A stretch of DNA of 64,000 bases from Bacteroidales bacterium (GCA_029210725.1 JARGFM010000015.1:1-64000), one strand, 5' to 3'; counted from the first letter of the stretch, positions 42,777 to 52,706 are shown. Notes: generated from the letters alone by a model not told the origin. Made by a program: numbers and translations.

Positions 42777-45074
42777 TTACACGTCGGACGATTTTTTATT
42801 GAATAGCAAATAACCAAAACTGAGCTGAAAAATCCACGGATTCTCTTCATCTGTAATATAACCCAGGTGTAAAGACACGGGGCCTGCTACCGAAACAAAA
42901 TTAAGGGATCCGTGAAACATGGTTTTCATGCTCTTGAAGTAATTCCCGAAATAAGCTTCATTGTTCACCTCCCCCAGTATTATCTCCTGCACGGGAAAAT
43001 ACGCATAAGCCTCCACTTTGGCATGAAGCTGCTTTGTGAAATTGTATACGGGTATCAGTCCCGCTGCCAGAAACTGATGCGCTCTGTAGTGTTCCATAAA
43101 CAGTCCTTTGGTAACCATGTTCGGCTGAAACACAGGAGCATCAATAATCGTTGAAAAGTAGTTGCTCAAAAGAGGCTTAAAAGTGGCTTCAGCCTGAAAA
43201 TAGTATCCGAGTGTAAAAGAGGAGGTGAGGGGGACAAATCCATGGTTTTTGATACTGGCCGAAAACCAATAGAAACTTTTTCTTTTACTGATTTCTTCCT
43301 CTGCCGTAGAGCCGGGATAATAGGACTCGGCTCCGTACCCGGCCCTGAGTGCCAGAATTCTCTGTGTCCCTTCAGTAGCAAATTGTTTGTTATTCAGCGT
43401 GTTTCTATCACTGGCCATGTAAACTGAAACCTTGTTCACATTGGACACCTCCGAGGTATCCGTGGAAGAGAAGTCTTTGTTCATGTAATAAATCTCGCGG
43501 TTCCTTCCGATCCCGACTCCGCTTTTAATAATACCGTTGATCTGGTAAGGAAAGCCCACGTCAAATCTGAAATTGATTTCATCCTCTGTGAGATAGGAGG
43601 GCTTCAGGTCCTCAAAAAAGAAATTGGTGTTATAGCTGTTGTATTCATACCCATTGTAGCTGAAGTTCCCCTGGAAAAAAAGGGGCCTCCTTGCCGGATA
43701 ATCAAATCTGAAACCCAGGTTTACACCATCGTAAAAGCGTCCGAATTGAATGCTTCCCTTCAGGTGTGTACTTAGCTCTGATATCTGTCTGTAACTGAAA
43801 CCCAGATAGGTTTGAGCCAGTCCGGTTGTAGAAAAGAAAAGACCAAACCTGGCTTCCAGCGGGGCCTGGGGAATTACCCGGAGGTTCATGGTAAACAGGC
43901 TGTCTTCCGGCTTATACACGGCATGTGGATAAATATAAAAGAGACTTTTATCATTGGACAGCTTCAGGTATTCCTGCTTCACTTCGCTTATATCGAGAAT
44001 TGAATCCGCTTTTCTGATGCTCTGTTCCACATAATACTTCTGGTGCTCATTTAATCCCTCTATTTCAAATTCATTAAAACGAAGTTCCGGAAAACTGTTT
44101 ACAAAAGCCGCCCTTTTAAGGTTCAGGGAAAGGGTATCCTCCGCTTTCCGGCTAATCAATAATTTAATACTATCCATTTTCGCCATGGCCGTATTGTAAC
44201 CCAACTCTACAAATTCATCCAGTTTATCGAATGAAAGCAGAGATTCCTTCTTAAAATCCATATCGAGCAAGATCCCTTTTTCCGAATCAATTTTATAGTT
44301 CGAGGGCTTCATGACGATATTCTCTATCTGAGCCAGAATATCAAATTCATCGGGCGGGGTATTGCCCTCGGCGGCCTTGCTTCCAATGATGATATCCGGA
44401 TGAAAATGTTCCTCTACGTGTTGAACCGGAAAATTGTTATAGATACCTCCATCATATAGTATATTTCCGTCGATCACAATGGGACGAAAGTAAAGAGGAA
44501 CGGTCATGGAAGCCCGGACTGCCTGAGAAAGATCTCCCTTTCTGAAAACAATTTCGCGGTTGTTGCTGATATCCACAGCATTACATAAAAACGGAATAAA
44601 CAGACTGTCAAAATCATACCCGGCTGCTGCGCTGGCCCTGGAAAAAATTTCCATAAATGCAAAATCCATCAGGTGATTGGGGATCACGCTCAGGGGTAAT
44701 CTTGTTTTTGGAACCGTATCCTTCAAATCGATTCCAATATTGAGAATGTCAGGAGCGGGATCTTCTGCTTTAAAATAGTATTTATGCTCCTCTTCCAATA
44801 CACCACTCATCCAATACCCAAAATCATCCGACCGGATGATCTCCATGATCTCCCCGGTCGTCATTCCCATGGCATAAGAGGCGCCCACAATGGCTCCCAT
44901 GGAGGTTCCTCCTATAAAATCTATAGGGATCCTGTTCTCTTCCAAAGCTTTAATTACTCCGATATGTGCCAATCCCTTGGATCCTCCCCCGCTAAGTACA
45001 AGACCAACCGACTGACCTGTCGCCATAAACGGCAACAAAGCAATCAGGCCGAGTATGAAATACTTTTTCAACAT
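42777..45074 (-). CDS. Patatin-like phospholipase fused to an outer-membrane beta-barrel
   Basis: The 765-residue protein has a signal peptide (FILGLIALLPFMATGQS) and a patatin domain (about 25-300). The oxyanion loop is SGGGSKGLAHIG, the nucleophile lies in GGTSMGAI, and the catalytic Asp in YDGGIYNNFP. A POTRA-like linker (about 310-400) and a C-terminal barrel of the BamA/surface-antigen type complete it. PlpD/RssA-like proteins of this design carry or expose a lipase at the cell surface. The catalytic dyad is intact. Confidence 0.92.
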   Translation of the reverse strand: MLKKYFILGLIALLPFMATGQSVGLVLSGGGSKGLAHIGVIKALEENRIPIDFIGGTSMGAIVGASYAMGMTTGEIMEIIRSDDFGYWMSGVLEEEHKYYFKAEDPAPDILNIGIDLKDTVPKTRLPLSVIPNHLMDFAFMEIFSRASAAAGYDFDSLFIPFLCNAVDISNNREIVFRKGDLSQAVRASMTVPLYFRPIVIDGNILYDGGIYNNFPVQHVEEHFHPDIIIGSKAAEGNTPPDEFDILAQIENIVMKPSNYKIDSEKGILLDMDFKKESLLSFDKLDEFVELGYNTAMAKMDSIKLLISRKAEDTLSLNLKRAAFVNSFPELRFNEFEIEGLNEHQKYYVEQSIRKADSILDISEVKQEYLKLSNDKSLFYIYPHAVYKPEDSLFTMNLRVIPQAPLEARFGLFFSTTGLAQTYLGFSYRQISELSTHLKGSIQFGRFYDGVNLGFRFDYPARRPLFFQGNFSYNGYEYNSYNTNFFFEDLKPSYLTEDEINFRFDVGFPYQINGIIKSGVGIGRNREIYYMNKDFSSTDTSEVSNVNKVSVYMASDRNTLNNKQFATEGTQRILALRAGYGAESYYPGSTAEEEISKRKSFYWFSASIKNHGFVPLTSSFTLGYYFQAEATFKPLLSNYFSTIIDAPVFQPNMVTKGLFMEHYRAHQFLAAGLIPVYNFTKQLHAKVEAYAYFPVQEIILGEVNNEAYFGNYFKSMKTMFHGSLNFVSVAGPVSLHLGYITDEENPWIFQLSFGYLLFNKKSSDV

Positions 45075-45120
45075 TCCTTTTATCTTTACAGGATTAATCT
45101 ATTTTAAAAATACATCAAAT

Positions 45121-45801
45121 ATGATGAAGAATGGTCTGTTGGTCCTGATTGTTTCCGCGCTAATGCTTTTCTTTTTTCAAGCATTTCCCGTCACGGCACA
45201 GGAAATCCAGGATGAACAAAAAATAAAAATAGAGACCTCGTCGGGCACTATGCTTATTAAGCTATATAACGAAACTCCCGCACACCGCGACAATATGATT
45301 AAGTTGATCAAAGAGGGCTTTTATAAGGACCAGCTTTTCCACCGGGTTATAAAAGATTTTATGATCCAGGGAGGAGATCCTCATTCCGCAGGTGCAAAAA
45401 AGGGACAGCGACTGGGTTCGGGCGGACCTGGATATACAATACCCGCTGAATTCCATCCGGCTCTTATCCATAAAAAAGGAGCCCTGGCAGCTGCCAGAAA
45501 AGGAGACGCTGAAAACCCGGAACAGGCTTCATCGGGCTCCCAGTTTTACCTGGTTCAGGGAAGGGTCTTCCTGCCTGAGGAACTCCGTATTCTTAGCCAA
45601 AGGGGCCTGACAACCTTCACAGAAGAGAGCTCGGAAATATACACCAGTCTGGGAGGTACTCCTCACCTGGACGGTGCCTATACTGTTTTTGGAGAAGTCG
45701 TAGAAGGGCTTGATGTTCTTGATTCCATCGCCAATCAAGCAACAGATGCCTACAACCGTCCTCTGGAAGATGTCGTCTATTCGATTTCACTGGTAAAATA
45801 A
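45121..45801 (+). CDS. Secreted cyclophilin-type peptidyl-prolyl isomerase
   Basis: The 226-residue protein starts at ATG 45121 with a signal peptide (LLVLIVSALMLFFFQAFPVTAQ); the longer frame from 45055 lies inside the divergent patatin promoter. The cyclophilin core has LFHRVIKDFMIQGGDP, SGSQFYLVQG and YTVFGEVVEGLDVLD, with the catalytic Arg in FHRV. It assists proline isomerisation of proteins in the periplasm. Confidence 0.93.
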   Translation: MMKNGLLVLIVSALMLFFFQAFPVTAQEIQDEQKIKIETSSGTMLIKLYNETPAHRDNMIKLIKEGFYKDQLFHRVIKDFMIQGGDPHSAGAKKGQRLGSGGPGYTIPAEFHPALIHKKGALAAARKGDAENPEQASSGSQFYLVQGRVFLPEELRILSQRGLTTFTEESSEIYTSLGGTPHLDGAYTVFGEVVEGLDVLDSIANQATDAYNRPLEDVVYSISLVK

Positions 45802-45813
45802 TCAGGATTATTA

Positions 45814-45821
45814 TACTTTTG
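45814..45821 (+). promoter_or_regulatory. -7 element of pheS
   Basis: TACTTTTG, an exact TAnnTTTG match, lies 20 bp before the pheS ATG and 12 bp after the cyclophilin stop. Confidence 0.5.
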
Positions 45822-45841
45822 CTTCTCTAATTCAATCAGCA

Positions 45842-46861
45842 ATGCTTCAAAAAATTGAGCGACTCCTTGAAGAGGCCGGAGAGTTCAGGGCCGATACCAG
45901 GGAAGAGGTGGAACAATTCCGGATCAAATACCTCAGTAAAAAGGGTGTTCTTTCGGAATTGTTCAGAAGTTTTAAAGAGCTTCCGGCCGGTGAGAAGAAA
46001 GAGGTGGGTCAGAAGATCAATCAACTGAAGCAGTTTATTAGTGACAGAATAGACTCTCTGCTGGAGGGTATTCCTGAAGATACTGATAAGGAGGACCGCC
46101 GGGACCTAACCCTGCCCGGACCCCCGATCCTTTCTGGTGCAAGGCATCCCATCTCCATCGTAAGAAATGAAATCATTTCCATCTTTGGAAGGCTGGGCTA
46201 TACCATTTCAGAAGGTCCGGAAATTGAAGATGACTGGCATGTTTTCTCTTCTCTGAATTTTCCTCCGGAACATCCGGCACGTGACATGCAGGACACTTTT
46301 TTTATCGAAAAAGATCCGGATATCCTGCTCCGGACCCACACCTCCTCCGTGCAGGTCCGGGTGATGGAAAAAGAGTCTCTTCCCATACGAACCATCTCTC
46401 CGGGCCGGGTTTTCAGAAATGAAGCCATCTCAGCCCGGGCACATTGTATTTTTCACCAGGTGGAAGGTCTTTATATTGATGAGAACGTTTCTTTTGCCGA
46501 CCTGAAACAGACGCTGCTCCATTTCGCCCGGGAAATGTTCGGTAAAAGTGTGGAGATTCGCCTGCGCCCTTCCTACTTTCCTTTCACGGAACCATCCGCA
46601 GAGATGGATATAAGCTGCCAGATTTGTGGGGGCAGTGGATGTAATGTATGTAAATACACCGGCTGGCTGGAGATCCTCGGTTGTGGAATGGTCGATCCGA
46701 ATGTGCTGGAATACAACAATATTGACTCTTTTAAATACACAGGCTTTGCCTTTGGCATGGGCATCGAGCGGGTTGCTATGCTAAAATACCAGGTAAAAGA
46801 CCTAAGGCTCTATTTTGAAAATGATATTCGCTTTCTGGAGCAATTTAAAGCGGCCTATTAA
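45842..46861 (+). CDS. pheS: Phenylalanine-tRNA ligase alpha subunit
   Basis: The 339-residue subunit has the N-terminal coiled coil that contacts tRNA (1-95) and the class II catalytic core: motif 1 near HPISIVRNEIISIFGRLGY (in part), motif 2 RTISPGRVFRNEAISARAH (in part), the zinc-like CQICGGSGCNVC and motif 3 GFAFGMGIERVAML. It is complete. The beta subunit pheT is not adjacent; the next gene is a convergent OsmC. Confidence 0.98.
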   Translation: MLQKIERLLEEAGEFRADTREEVEQFRIKYLSKKGVLSELFRSFKELPAGEKKEVGQKINQLKQFISDRIDSLLEGIPEDTDKEDRRDLTLPGPPILSGARHPISIVRNEIISIFGRLGYTISEGPEIEDDWHVFSSLNFPPEHPARDMQDTFFIEKDPDILLRTHTSSVQVRVMEKESLPIRTISPGRVFRNEAISARAHCIFHQVEGLYIDENVSFADLKQTLLHFAREMFGKSVEIRLRPSYFPFTEPSAEMDISCQICGGSGCNVCKYTGWLEILGCGMVDPNVLEYNNIDSFKYTGFAFGMGIERVAMLKYQVKDLRLYFENDIRFLEQFKAAY

Positions 46862-46880
46862 TTTTTTTTCTTCATCCGGT

Positions 46881-47297
46881 CTATTCTTCCAGGATAATTT
46901 CATAAGTAATGGGAAAGGCCTTGCTGTAATTGGCCGAAACACCACAGTATTTAGTTGTTGAGAGAGTTACTGCTTTTTCCACGCTTTCCCGGCTGATCTC
47001 CTTTCCTTTAAACCGGTATATCACCTTCATCCCTAAAAATCTCCTGGGATGATCTTCTGAGATATTACCCTCCACATCCACGGAAAATTCATCAAACTCC
47101 ACCTTCATTTTTCTAAGTATGGCTGCAACATCCATGGCCGTACAGCCAGCCAGGGCCACCATCATTAAAGGTTTCGGCCTCGGACCGGTATTCTTTCCAC
47201 CATGTTCCATGGATGAATCCATATAAACCTTATGCCCGTCTACTTCCGATTCAAATGCCAGGTCGCTGAGCCATGTAGTTGTGATTGTTTCTTTCAT
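46881..47297 (-). CDS. OsmC/Ohr family protein
   Basis: The 138-residue form starts at ATG 47297 (MKETITTTWLSDLAFE); an ATG at 47312 is possible. It carries the family's GCTAMDVAAIL with the first conserved Cys and LSTTKYCGVSANY with the second. These are the two thiols used to reduce organic or lipid hydroperoxides. It stands divergent to a Crp/Fnr regulator that may control it. Confidence 0.92.
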   Translation of the reverse strand: MKETITTTWLSDLAFESEVDGHKVYMDSSMEHGGKNTGPRPKPLMMVALAGCTAMDVAAILRKMKVEFDEFSVDVEGNISEDHPRRFLGMKVIYRFKGKEISRESVEKAVTLSTTKYCGVSANYSKAFPITYEIILEE

Positions 47298-47324
47298 TGT
47301 TCTGTTTTGCAATTGATATTTATT

Positions 47325-47332
47325 TAATTTTG
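47325..47332 (+). promoter_or_regulatory. -7 element of the Crp/Fnr gene
   Basis: TAATTTTG matches TAnnTTTG and lies 16 bp before ATG 47349 in the divergent osmC gap. Confidence 0.5.
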
Positions 47333-47348
47333 AAAATTACACAATTCC

Positions 47349-48053
47349 ATGATGGATGACAATCTTTTTGATTTAAGCTGTGATTCCTGCGCTCTCCGTA
47401 CAAATTCTCTTTTTCGGCACCTGCTGGAGCCAGAGCTTCAGGAGATAATGCTTAACAAGATAACAGAAAGTTACAAAAGAGCTTCGATCGTCTACCGGGA
47501 AGGAAACCGCATGAAAGGATTTTGCTGTGTCCGGTCCGGAATTATAAAAGTATTTAAAACCGGATTTGACGGAAAAGAACAAATCATCCGCTTTGCCAAA
47601 CCGGGTGACATTATTGGCTACCGTTCAGTGGTAAGTGATGAACCGGCGTGCACGACTACGGAGGTAATCGAAGATGCTGTCCTTTGTCATATCCCTACGG
47701 AGATATTACTTAAGCTGGTTAAGAATAATGGAAATTTTGCAGTAGAGTTAATGAAATTAACCTGTAAGGAACTGGGTGAAGCCAACTCCTATATTACCGA
47801 CATCGCACAAAAAACGGTGAAGGAGAGGCTGGCGGAAATCCTGATCCACCTGGAAGGTGAATTTGGAGAAGACTCACAGGGGGTACTTAAAATATCATTG
47901 ACCCGTGAGGAACTTTCCAATATCGTCGGAACGGCCACAGAATCTATTATCAGGCTATTATCGGAATTTAAATCCGGGGGTTACATTGAAATAAACGGCA
48001 GGAAAATAAAAATCCTGGACAAGCCAGGATTGAAGTATATTGCAAATATTTAG
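47349..48053 (+). CDS. Crp/Fnr-family transcriptional regulator
   Basis: The 234-residue protein has a cyclic-nucleotide-type beta-barrel (about 35-130, GIIKVFKTGFDGKEQIIRF, FAKPGDIIGYRS) and a C-terminal winged helix (about 160-225, LTREELSNIVGTATESIIRLLSEF). Cysteines C11 and C14 near the N-terminus, with C59, C60, C101 and C113, could hold an iron-sulfur cluster or form a thiol switch as in Fnr, but spacing differs from E. coli Fnr. Divergence from osmC suggests an oxygen or redox role. Confidence 0.92.
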   Translation: MMDDNLFDLSCDSCALRTNSLFRHLLEPELQEIMLNKITESYKRASIVYREGNRMKGFCCVRSGIIKVFKTGFDGKEQIIRFAKPGDIIGYRSVVSDEPACTTTEVIEDAVLCHIPTEILLKLVKNNGNFAVELMKLTCKELGEANSYITDIAQKTVKERLAEILIHLEGEFGEDSQGVLKISLTREELSNIVGTATESIIRLLSEFKSGGYIEINGRKIKILDKPGLKYIANI

Positions 48054-48062
48054 CCGGGAAAA

Positions 48063-48236
48063 TCAGTCCACTATTTTGTTTATGACAATATGGGCAAACA
48101 GGCCACCGATGATCAGAACCAGGCTAAGTAAAAGATATCCATTTGTTTGAACTCCCATGAAGACCACAATACCTAAAAAGATTACACCGATCAGTATAAC
48201 CAACAGTCCTGCATTCTTTAGTAAATTTTGTAACAT
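48063..48236 (-). CDS. Small two-helix membrane protein
   Basis: A 57-residue frame on the minus strand starts at ATG 48236 and encodes two hydrophobic helices (LLVILIGVIFLGIVVFMGV and YLLLSLVLIIGGLFAHIVI) with short polar ends and a Lys after the second. The high density of membrane residues makes chance unlikely. It lies 41 bp downstream of ruvB on the same strand. No known family is recognised. Confidence 0.7.
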   Translation of the reverse strand: MLQNLLKNAGLLVILIGVIFLGIVVFMGVQTNGYLLLSLVLIIGGLFAHIVINKIVD

Positions 48237-48277
48237 AATTGCTTCCGTTTCAGTTCCTCACAAATATATATAAAATA

Positions 48278-49297
48278 TCAAAATAAAAAGTTCTGCTTAT
48301 CTGTATATTTCCCAAGGTGTACATATGCATTTTTGGTAACTTCTCTGCCCCGGGATGTTCTTTTTATATATCCCTCCTTGATCAGAAAAGGTTCATAGAC
48401 TTCCTCGATGGTGCCAGCTTCTTCTCCAACAGCTGTAGCTATGGTATTTAATCCAACCGGTCCACCCTGAAATTTATCGATAATTGTTAAAAGAATTTTA
48501 TTATCCATTTCGTCCAGCCCGGAGCGATCAATATTCAATGCATCCAGTCCGAACCTGGTGATCTCCATATCTATGATCCCGCTTCCTTTCACCTGGGCAA
48601 AATCTCTGATTCGTCGCAACAGGGCATTGGCAATTCGGGGCGTCCCTCTGCTCCTGGAGGCAATTTCCTTAGCGGCATCATCACGAATCTCCACTTTAAT
48701 TATCCCGGAAGACCTTTTCACAATACCTGTAAGTATTTCCGCATCATAATATTCAAGCAGAGACTTTATTCCAAACCTGGCCCTCAGCGGACCCGTTAAC
48801 AATCCGGATCTGGTGGTGGCTCCAATTAAGGTAAATGGCTGGAGATTTAACTGCACGGAACGTGCGGCAGGCCCTTTATCAATCATGATATCTATGCAGT
48901 AATCCTCCATGGCCGAATAGAGGTACTCCTCCACTATAGGAGAAAGCCGGTGGATCTCATCAATAAAAAGAACATCTCCTTCCTCCAGACCCGTCAGTAA
49001 GCCAGCCAGATCGCCGGGTTTATCGAGTACGGGCCCGGAAGTAATTTTAATACCCACCTCCATTTCGTTGGCAATAATATGAGCCAGGGTTGTTTTTCCC
49101 AGGCCCGGAGGTCCGTGCAGGAGCACATGATCCAGCGCTTCATCCCGTAATCTGGCCGCCTTCACAAATATTTTCAGATTCTCGACGATTTTCTTCTGTC
49201 CGTCAAAATCTGAGAAAACCGTAGGTCTTAACCGGGCTTCTACCTCCGGATCAATTTCGGATATATTTTTATCCCTGAATTCAAAATCGTCTGCCAT
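48278..49297 (-). CDS. ruvB: Holliday junction branch migration helicase RuvB
   Basis: RuvB is the hexameric motor that drives branch migration with RuvA. The 339-residue protein has Walker [12 protein letters not shown], Walker [10 protein letters not shown], sensor 1 [10 protein letters not shown], the arginine finger region GPLRARFG and the C-terminal DNA-binding winged helix ([20 protein letters not shown], in part). Complete. It starts 7 bp after the YwqK-repeat gene. Confidence 0.98.
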   Translation of the reverse strand: MADDFEFRDKNISEIDPEVEARLRPTVFSDFDGQKKIVENLKIFVKAARLRDEALDHVLLHGPPGLGKTTLAHIIANEMEVGIKITSGPVLDKPGDLAGLLTGLEEGDVLFIDEIHRLSPIVEEYLYSAMEDYCIDIMIDKGPAARSVQLNLQPFTLIGATTRSGLLTGPLRARFGIKSLLEYYDAEILTGIVKRSSGIIKVEIRDDAAKEIASRSRGTPRIANALLRRIRDFAQVKGSGIIDMEITRFGLDALNIDRSGLDEMDNKILLTIIDKFQGGPVGLNTIATAVGEEAGTIEEVYEPFLIKEGYIKRTSRGREVTKNAYVHLGKYTDKQNFLF

Positions 49298-49304
49298 ACC
49301 CCAA

Positions 49305-50882
49305 TTAACGAATTAATTTGACATCACTTTCAGGAAGATTTAATTTGACGCCATTTATCCTCAGCTCTTCGTTACTCTTATAGGTGATGGTCATTACCAG
49401 ATTTCCTTCCGTGTCGTATTTTTTCCAGTTTTTTTCCCTGATACCCATTTCATAGTATTGTTCTTCCTTCAGGGTGCCATCCGGGTAATAATATTTATGT
49501 CTTTTATCTGGATTCCCTTGTGAATAAGTACCCTCGTATTTCACTTTCCCGTTTGGATAATAGTATTTCCAGGTACCTTCCCTCAGTCCGATCACATATC
49601 GGCCCTGCTCCTCATGGTCCCCTACCTGGTAGATCCATTCGCCCTCTCGTTCACCTCCAATATAATCTCCCCTGGTAAGAATATTTCCATCGGGATCATA
49701 TTCTACAAACATCCCATCCTCTCTTCCGTTGAAATAACTTTCTTCTCTCCATTTATTTCCATTTGGATAGTACCAAATCCAGATACCCTGGTATCTGTCT
49801 CTTTCGAACTTTCCTTTCTGTTCAATTCCCCCTTTTTTGAAATAGTAAGTCCAGTTTCCCGAGCGCTGATTATCTACATAAGCCCCTTTAGCCCTGACTT
49901 CCCCTCCAGGATAAAAATCGGTCCAGCTGCCTTTCCGTCTTCCCTGTTCATCGATAATACCTTCCGAAACTTTCTGTCCCAGCTCATTATACAGATAAGC
50001 ATTTTCAACCACTCCAGCTGTATCATAAAACCTGTGTATCCCCACCGGAACACCTTCCTTATAAGCTCCGGTAAAAATAAGCCTTCCTTTCTCATCATAG
50101 GTGCTTTTCATATCCAGCAACTCTTTCAGGTCCTCATCAATTTCCTCTACAATCTTACCCCGTTCATAACGCAGGGCCATAAGCAATTCCCCCCTCCCGT
50201 CAAATTCCCTGTAGTATCCATGAAGTTGATTATCCAGATAGTGCTCCTCCTTCTTTATCTTACCGTTTTCATAATACTCCCTGAAGGTCCCCTGTTTATT
50301 TCCATCCTCATCCGTCCTGTTCAGCCGTTCCCTGTCCACCACATAATTATCCTTATACTGCACCACGGTGACCAGGTTGCTGTCCTTTGAAAATTCTCTG
50401 GATAATCCCTGCCTCTTTCCGTTTTCATAAAATACAATCAATTTCAGCTCACCTGTAGGGTAATAGTAATAGGAGGCTCCCTCTTTATTTCCCATTACAT
50501 ACAACTCCCTGGAAATCAGTGTAGGCTGACCTGGATTCAGAGGATTATTGTAACTGTATTTATTTGAATACCCGTTTTTTTCCCCGACCGTATAAGATAT
50601 CTGTTCGGTAAGTTCTCCTGCCTGGTTATAAAAGTTCCAGATACTATCCAGTAAAAAATTCGTTCTTCTTCCTTCTGATTTAATGATCCCTGGCACATAA
50701 TACGTACGCCAGTAACCATCAGGTTTTCCATCCCGCATGGTTCCCTCACTGGATACCTGGTTGTTTGGATAAAAAAACTGTACAAACCCATTTTCCACCT
50801 CTTCTCCCTGGCCGGATAACTGTATATGCCAGAATCCCAGAATAAGGAGGGCCAAGACATATGGATAGATGCATTTTAACAT
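49305..50882 (-). CDS. Secreted MORN/YwqK-repeat protein
   Basis: The 525-residue protein has a signal peptide ([18 protein letters not shown]) and is built almost wholly of roughly 22-24-residue repeats of the type G-x-W-x-YY-x-NG-x-x-x-x-EG-x-Y-x-x-G, for example [16 protein letters not shown]. These are the MORN-variant repeats of the YwqK family. Databases often call such proteins 'antitoxin YwqK', but nothing here suggests a toxin partner. The repeats probably form a long beta-solenoid at the envelope. It lies between nadA and ruvB on one strand. Confidence 0.88.
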   Translation of the reverse strand: MLKCIYPYVLALLILGFWHIQLSGQGEEVENGFVQFFYPNNQVSSEGTMRDGKPDGYWRTYYVPGIIKSEGRRTNFLLDSIWNFYNQAGELTEQISYTVGEKNGYSNKYSYNNPLNPGQPTLISRELYVMGNKEGASYYYYPTGELKLIVFYENGKRQGLSREFSKDSNLVTVVQYKDNYVVDRERLNRTDEDGNKQGTFREYYENGKIKKEEHYLDNQLHGYYREFDGRGELLMALRYERGKIVEEIDEDLKELLDMKSTYDEKGRLIFTGAYKEGVPVGIHRFYDTAGVVENAYLYNELGQKVSEGIIDEQGRRKGSWTDFYPGGEVRAKGAYVDNQRSGNWTYYFKKGGIEQKGKFERDRYQGIWIWYYPNGNKWREESYFNGREDGMFVEYDPDGNILTRGDYIGGEREGEWIYQVGDHEEQGRYVIGLREGTWKYYYPNGKVKYEGTYSQGNPDKRHKYYYPDGTLKEEQYYEMGIREKNWKKYDTEGNLVMTITYKSNEELRINGVKLNLPESDVKLIR

Positions 50883-50890
50883 GTAACTAC

Positions 50891-51892
50891 TTATAATTTC
50901 AGACGCTTTGATATTTCCAGCATTCTGACGATCGATCCCCTTGCTTTGTCCATCAAATCCTGTTCCAAAGTTATTTCAGGAAGCTCATACTTCAAAGTAT
51001 TATATATCTTTTTCAAGGATATTAGTTTCATGAATTTACAATCGTTACAGGCACAGGTCGAATCTTTGGGAGGAGCCGGAATAAAAAGTTTTTCGGGACT
51101 GGCTTTTTTCATCTGGTGCAGAATACCCGATTCTGTGGCCACAATAAAGGTTTTTCCGCTGTTTTTTATGCTATAGTTCAGCAAAGACGTAGTCGATCCG
51201 ATATGATCTGCCACAATTAATATCTGCTTTTCACATTCAGGGTGTGCAATAATTTGAGCTTCAGGGTATTGCTTTTTCAGCTCCAGTATTCTTTCCAGGC
51301 TGAACTCCTCATGCACATGACAGGCTCCGTCCCAGATAAGCATCTCTCTTCCGCTTACGCTTTTAATATAATTGCCTAGATTTCGGTCAGGCGCAAATAT
51401 GATTTTTTCCTCTGACGGAAGGCTCTCCACAATCTGAAGGGCATTGGTGGAAGTGCAGATTATATCCGTTAAAGCTTTAATCTCAGCGCTTGTATTTACG
51501 TAGGAGATCACGGTGTGATCAGGATATTTTCTTTTAAAGGCCGCAAAATCTTCCGGGGGACAAGAATCGGCCAGTGAACACCCTGCCTGTATATCCGGAA
51601 TCAACACCTTCTTATCTGGTGCCAGTATTTTCGCGGTTTCAGCCATAAAATGCACTCCTGCAAAGAGAATAATGTCTGCTTCCGTTGCAGCTGCCTGCTG
51701 AGACAAAGCCAGGCTGTCGCCCACAAAGTCGGCAATATCCTGTATTTCTCCTTCCTGATAAAAGTGTGCAAGTATTACCGCATTCTTCTCTTTTCTCATC
51801 CGGTTTATCTCTTCCACCATATCGATGGACCTGTCCACTTCCAGGTTTATAAAACCCAGTTTCTCCAAATCAGATTTATTCACAATACTCAT
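50891..51892 (-). CDS. nadA: Quinolinate synthase A
   Basis: NadA condenses iminoaspartate and dihydroxyacetone phosphate to quinolinate for NAD synthesis using a 4Fe-4S cluster. The 333-residue enzyme has the three cluster cysteines in AGCSLADSCP, ICTSTNALQIV and TCACNDCKFM, plus VILAHFYQEGEIQDIADFVGDS (in part) and IAHPECEKQI. nadB and nadC are not in the window. Confidence 0.97.
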   Translation of the reverse strand: MSIVNKSDLEKLGFINLEVDRSIDMVEEINRMRKEKNAVILAHFYQEGEIQDIADFVGDSLALSQQAAATEADIILFAGVHFMAETAKILAPDKKVLIPDIQAGCSLADSCPPEDFAAFKRKYPDHTVISYVNTSAEIKALTDIICTSTNALQIVESLPSEEKIIFAPDRNLGNYIKSVSGREMLIWDGACHVHEEFSLERILELKKQYPEAQIIAHPECEKQILIVADHIGSTTSLLNYSIKNSGKTFIVATESGILHQMKKASPEKLFIPAPPKDSTCACNDCKFMKLISLKKIYNTLKYELPEITLEQDLMDKARGSIVRMLEISKRLKL

Positions 51893-51948
51893 ATAATATA
51901 TATTATCATATTAAAGTATAAATCTATTTTAATGATGATTATAGGCGG

Positions 51949-51983
51949 TTGATTCTGTTTTAAAAAAACAGAAGGTATCTTTG
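51949..51983 (+). promoter_or_regulatory. Promoter with embedded perfect inverted repeat
   Basis: TATCTTTG (51976-51983) is an exact -7 element. TTG at 51949-51951 could be the -33 box, though the 24-bp spacing is long. Between them lies a perfect 9-bp inverted repeat, TTCTGTTTT (51953-51961) and AAAACAGAA (51965-51973), in operator position. It points toward rpiB, 280 bp downstream. Confidence 0.5.
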
Positions 51984-52262
51984 TATAATCCATTATTGAA
52001 TGATTAAACACATTCTATTAACAATCGGGATATTTGTTAAGTTTTGAAAGCCGGGATGTTACAAAAAAATTTAACAACTGTTAACAAGGGTTCGCTTTAA
52101 TAAAAACATCTGTAAAAAGAAGCGCCTGACTGTTGAAAATCTGTTTATCATTCTTAGTAAAGTTAGCTTAAATATCGGCTTCGTTAATAGAGCGTACAGA
52201 GAAACGTCTTTTTTAGATTCAATGAACAACAAATCAACAGGACGATTGTTAAAAAAAGGAAT
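51984..52262 (+). other. Long leader or non-coding RNA region before rpiB
   Basis: About 280 bp between the promoter and rpiB hold no credible protein gene. Stretches such as TTAACAACTGTTAAC suggest local structure. It may be a long 5' leader of rpiB or a separate small RNA; I recognise no riboswitch class. Confidence 0.35.
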
Positions 52263-52703
52263 ATGAAAGAACCCCTGGTTATTGCTTCGGATCATGCCGG
52301 ATACAACTTGAAGATGGACCTCATTAAGTATCTGGAGAATAAGGGTTATGAGTTAATGGATTTAGGAACAAATTCTGCAGAAGCGGTGAATTATCCGGAT
52401 TTCGGACACCCCCTGGCTGAAGCCGTCGAATCCGGCAGGTTTAGCAGGGGAATCTCTCTCTGCGGAAGCGGGAACGGCATCAATATGGTCACGAATAAGC
52501 ACCCGGGAATCCGCGGGGCCTTGTGTTGGAACAGAGAAATATCCCGGATGGCCAGGATGCATAATGATGCAAATATCTGCTCTTTACCTGCCAGATATAT
52601 TGATCTGGAGACAGCTAAGGATATCTTGGATGCCTTTCTCAACACAGAGTATGAAGGAGGGCGGCATGATATCAGAATCAATAACATACCCATCCAAAAA
52701 TAA
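52263..52703 (+). CDS. rpiB: Ribose 5-phosphate isomerase B
   Basis: RpiB interconverts ribose 5-phosphate and ribulose 5-phosphate in the pentose phosphate pathway. The 146-residue protein has IASDHAGYNLK, LGTNSAEAVNYPD, the active-site Cys in LCGSGNGINM and NKHPGIRGALCW. It is followed 3 bp later by an Rrf2-type regulator in the same direction. Confidence 0.96.
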   Translation: MKEPLVIASDHAGYNLKMDLIKYLENKGYELMDLGTNSAEAVNYPDFGHPLAEAVESGRFSRGISLCGSGNGINMVTNKHPGIRGALCWNREISRMARMHNDANICSLPARYIDLETAKDILDAFLNTEYEGGRHDIRINNIPIQK

Positions 52704-52706
52704 CGA

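Noticed and set aside
49614-50390. 258-residue plus-strand frame opposite the MORN/YwqK gene
   Set aside because: The long open frame is explained by the biased codons of the repeats on the minus strand; its hydrophobic sequence is a shadow of Tyr/Asn/Gly-rich repeats.
49305-50882. Calling the YwqK-repeat protein an antitoxin
   Set aside because: It has a signal peptide and 500 residues of MORN-like repeats and no toxin gene beside it; the database label would mislead.
52071-52295. 74-residue minus-strand frame before rpiB
   Set aside because: Overlaps the rpiB start, has no family features and lies in a probable leader region.
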